A stretch of DNA of 64,000 bases. Source: Chryseobacterium sp. Bi04. GTDB taxonomy: Bacteria; Bacteroidota; Bacteroidia; Flavobacteriales; Weeksellaceae. The text below holds more notes on this DNA, generated by a model. It searched no databases. It was given only the letters and a program-made list of their open reading frames with translations, and had not been told where the DNA came from. Location: positions 372,001 through 436,000 of the forward strand of contig NZ_CAKKLP010000001.1 in NCBI RefSeq assembly GCF_918698085.1. The letters run 5' to 3'. The DNA itself is not shown here. Numbering within the stretch: position 1 is the stretch's first letter.

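Noticed and set aside
26843..62482. Many minus-strand and out-of-phase open frames of 60-120 codons within the NRPS gene
   Set aside because: All lie over well-conserved synthetase domains in phase with the long frame. They recur wherever the same domain recurs and are shadows of it.
24730..64000. Repeated DNA blocks that could be taken for mobile elements or a tandem array
   Set aside because: The repeat units coincide with NRPS domains and keep the reading frame. No terminal inverted repeats, transposase genes or target-site duplications are seen.

Overview
The window is low-GC DNA with Bacteroidota-style gene content: a MurF-alanine racemase fusion, WG-repeat and Fibrobacter-paralogous-domain surface proteins, a YbeY whose third metal ligand is Asp, and a thymidine kinase without the zinc cysteines. 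The best guess is a member of Flavobacteriia, probably Chryseobacterium or a close relative. That name is inferred from protein style; no rRNA lies in the window.

Layout. Bases 1-8193 are a leftward housekeeping block: partial methyltransferase, mnmG, ybeY, patatin-BamA-type protein, murF-alr fusion, tdk. A perfect ParB-binding palindrome (parS) lies on each side of mnmG. Bases 8255-12831 run rightward: an acidic repeat protein, rsmI, a WG-repeat protein and fabG. guaC (leftward) faces fabG across a terminator. Bases 14017-16415 are a compact three-gene unit: an Lgt-like membrane protein, a two-helix peptide, and a cysteine-rich radical SAM protein resembling tetraether-lipid-synthase relatives. 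Then come surE, a tiny Lmo0937-type membrane peptide, a Prc-type processing protease, a lipoprotein Cu/Zn superoxide dismutase, an Sfp-type phosphopantetheinyl transferase, and two secreted proteins with related N-termini.

From 24730 to the right edge (39,271 bases) is one uninterrupted reading frame, a giant non-ribosomal peptide synthetase (NRPS). At least 13,090 residues and parts of 11 modules are visible, and the gene runs off the window with no terminal domain. The order is C(starter)-A1-T1 / C-A2-T2 / C-A3-T3-E / C-A4-T4 / C-A5-T5 / C-A6-T6-E / C-A7-T7 / C-A8-T8-E / C-A9-T9 / C-A10-T10-E / C-A11.... Epimerisation domains are in modules 3, 6, 8 and 10. The next C domain after each has a distinct signature, as expected for D-residue donors. 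Binding-pocket residues read by eye give the exact published Thr code for A6 and A7, a Phe-type code for A8 and A9, an aromatic-type code for A3, a possibly basic residue for A4, and unassigned codes shared by A1/A2 (probably A11) and by A5/A10. The predicted product is a long, probably N-acylated peptide: X-X-D-aromatic-(basic?)-Y-D-Thr-Thr-D-Phe-Phe-D-Y-X....

How the genes work together: the phosphopantetheinyl transferase about 3 kb upstream could prime the carrier domains. The synthetase carries long near-identical internal repeats and at least one mosaic A domain, so it appears to evolve by internal duplication and subdomain exchange. The remaining genes are mostly housekeeping.
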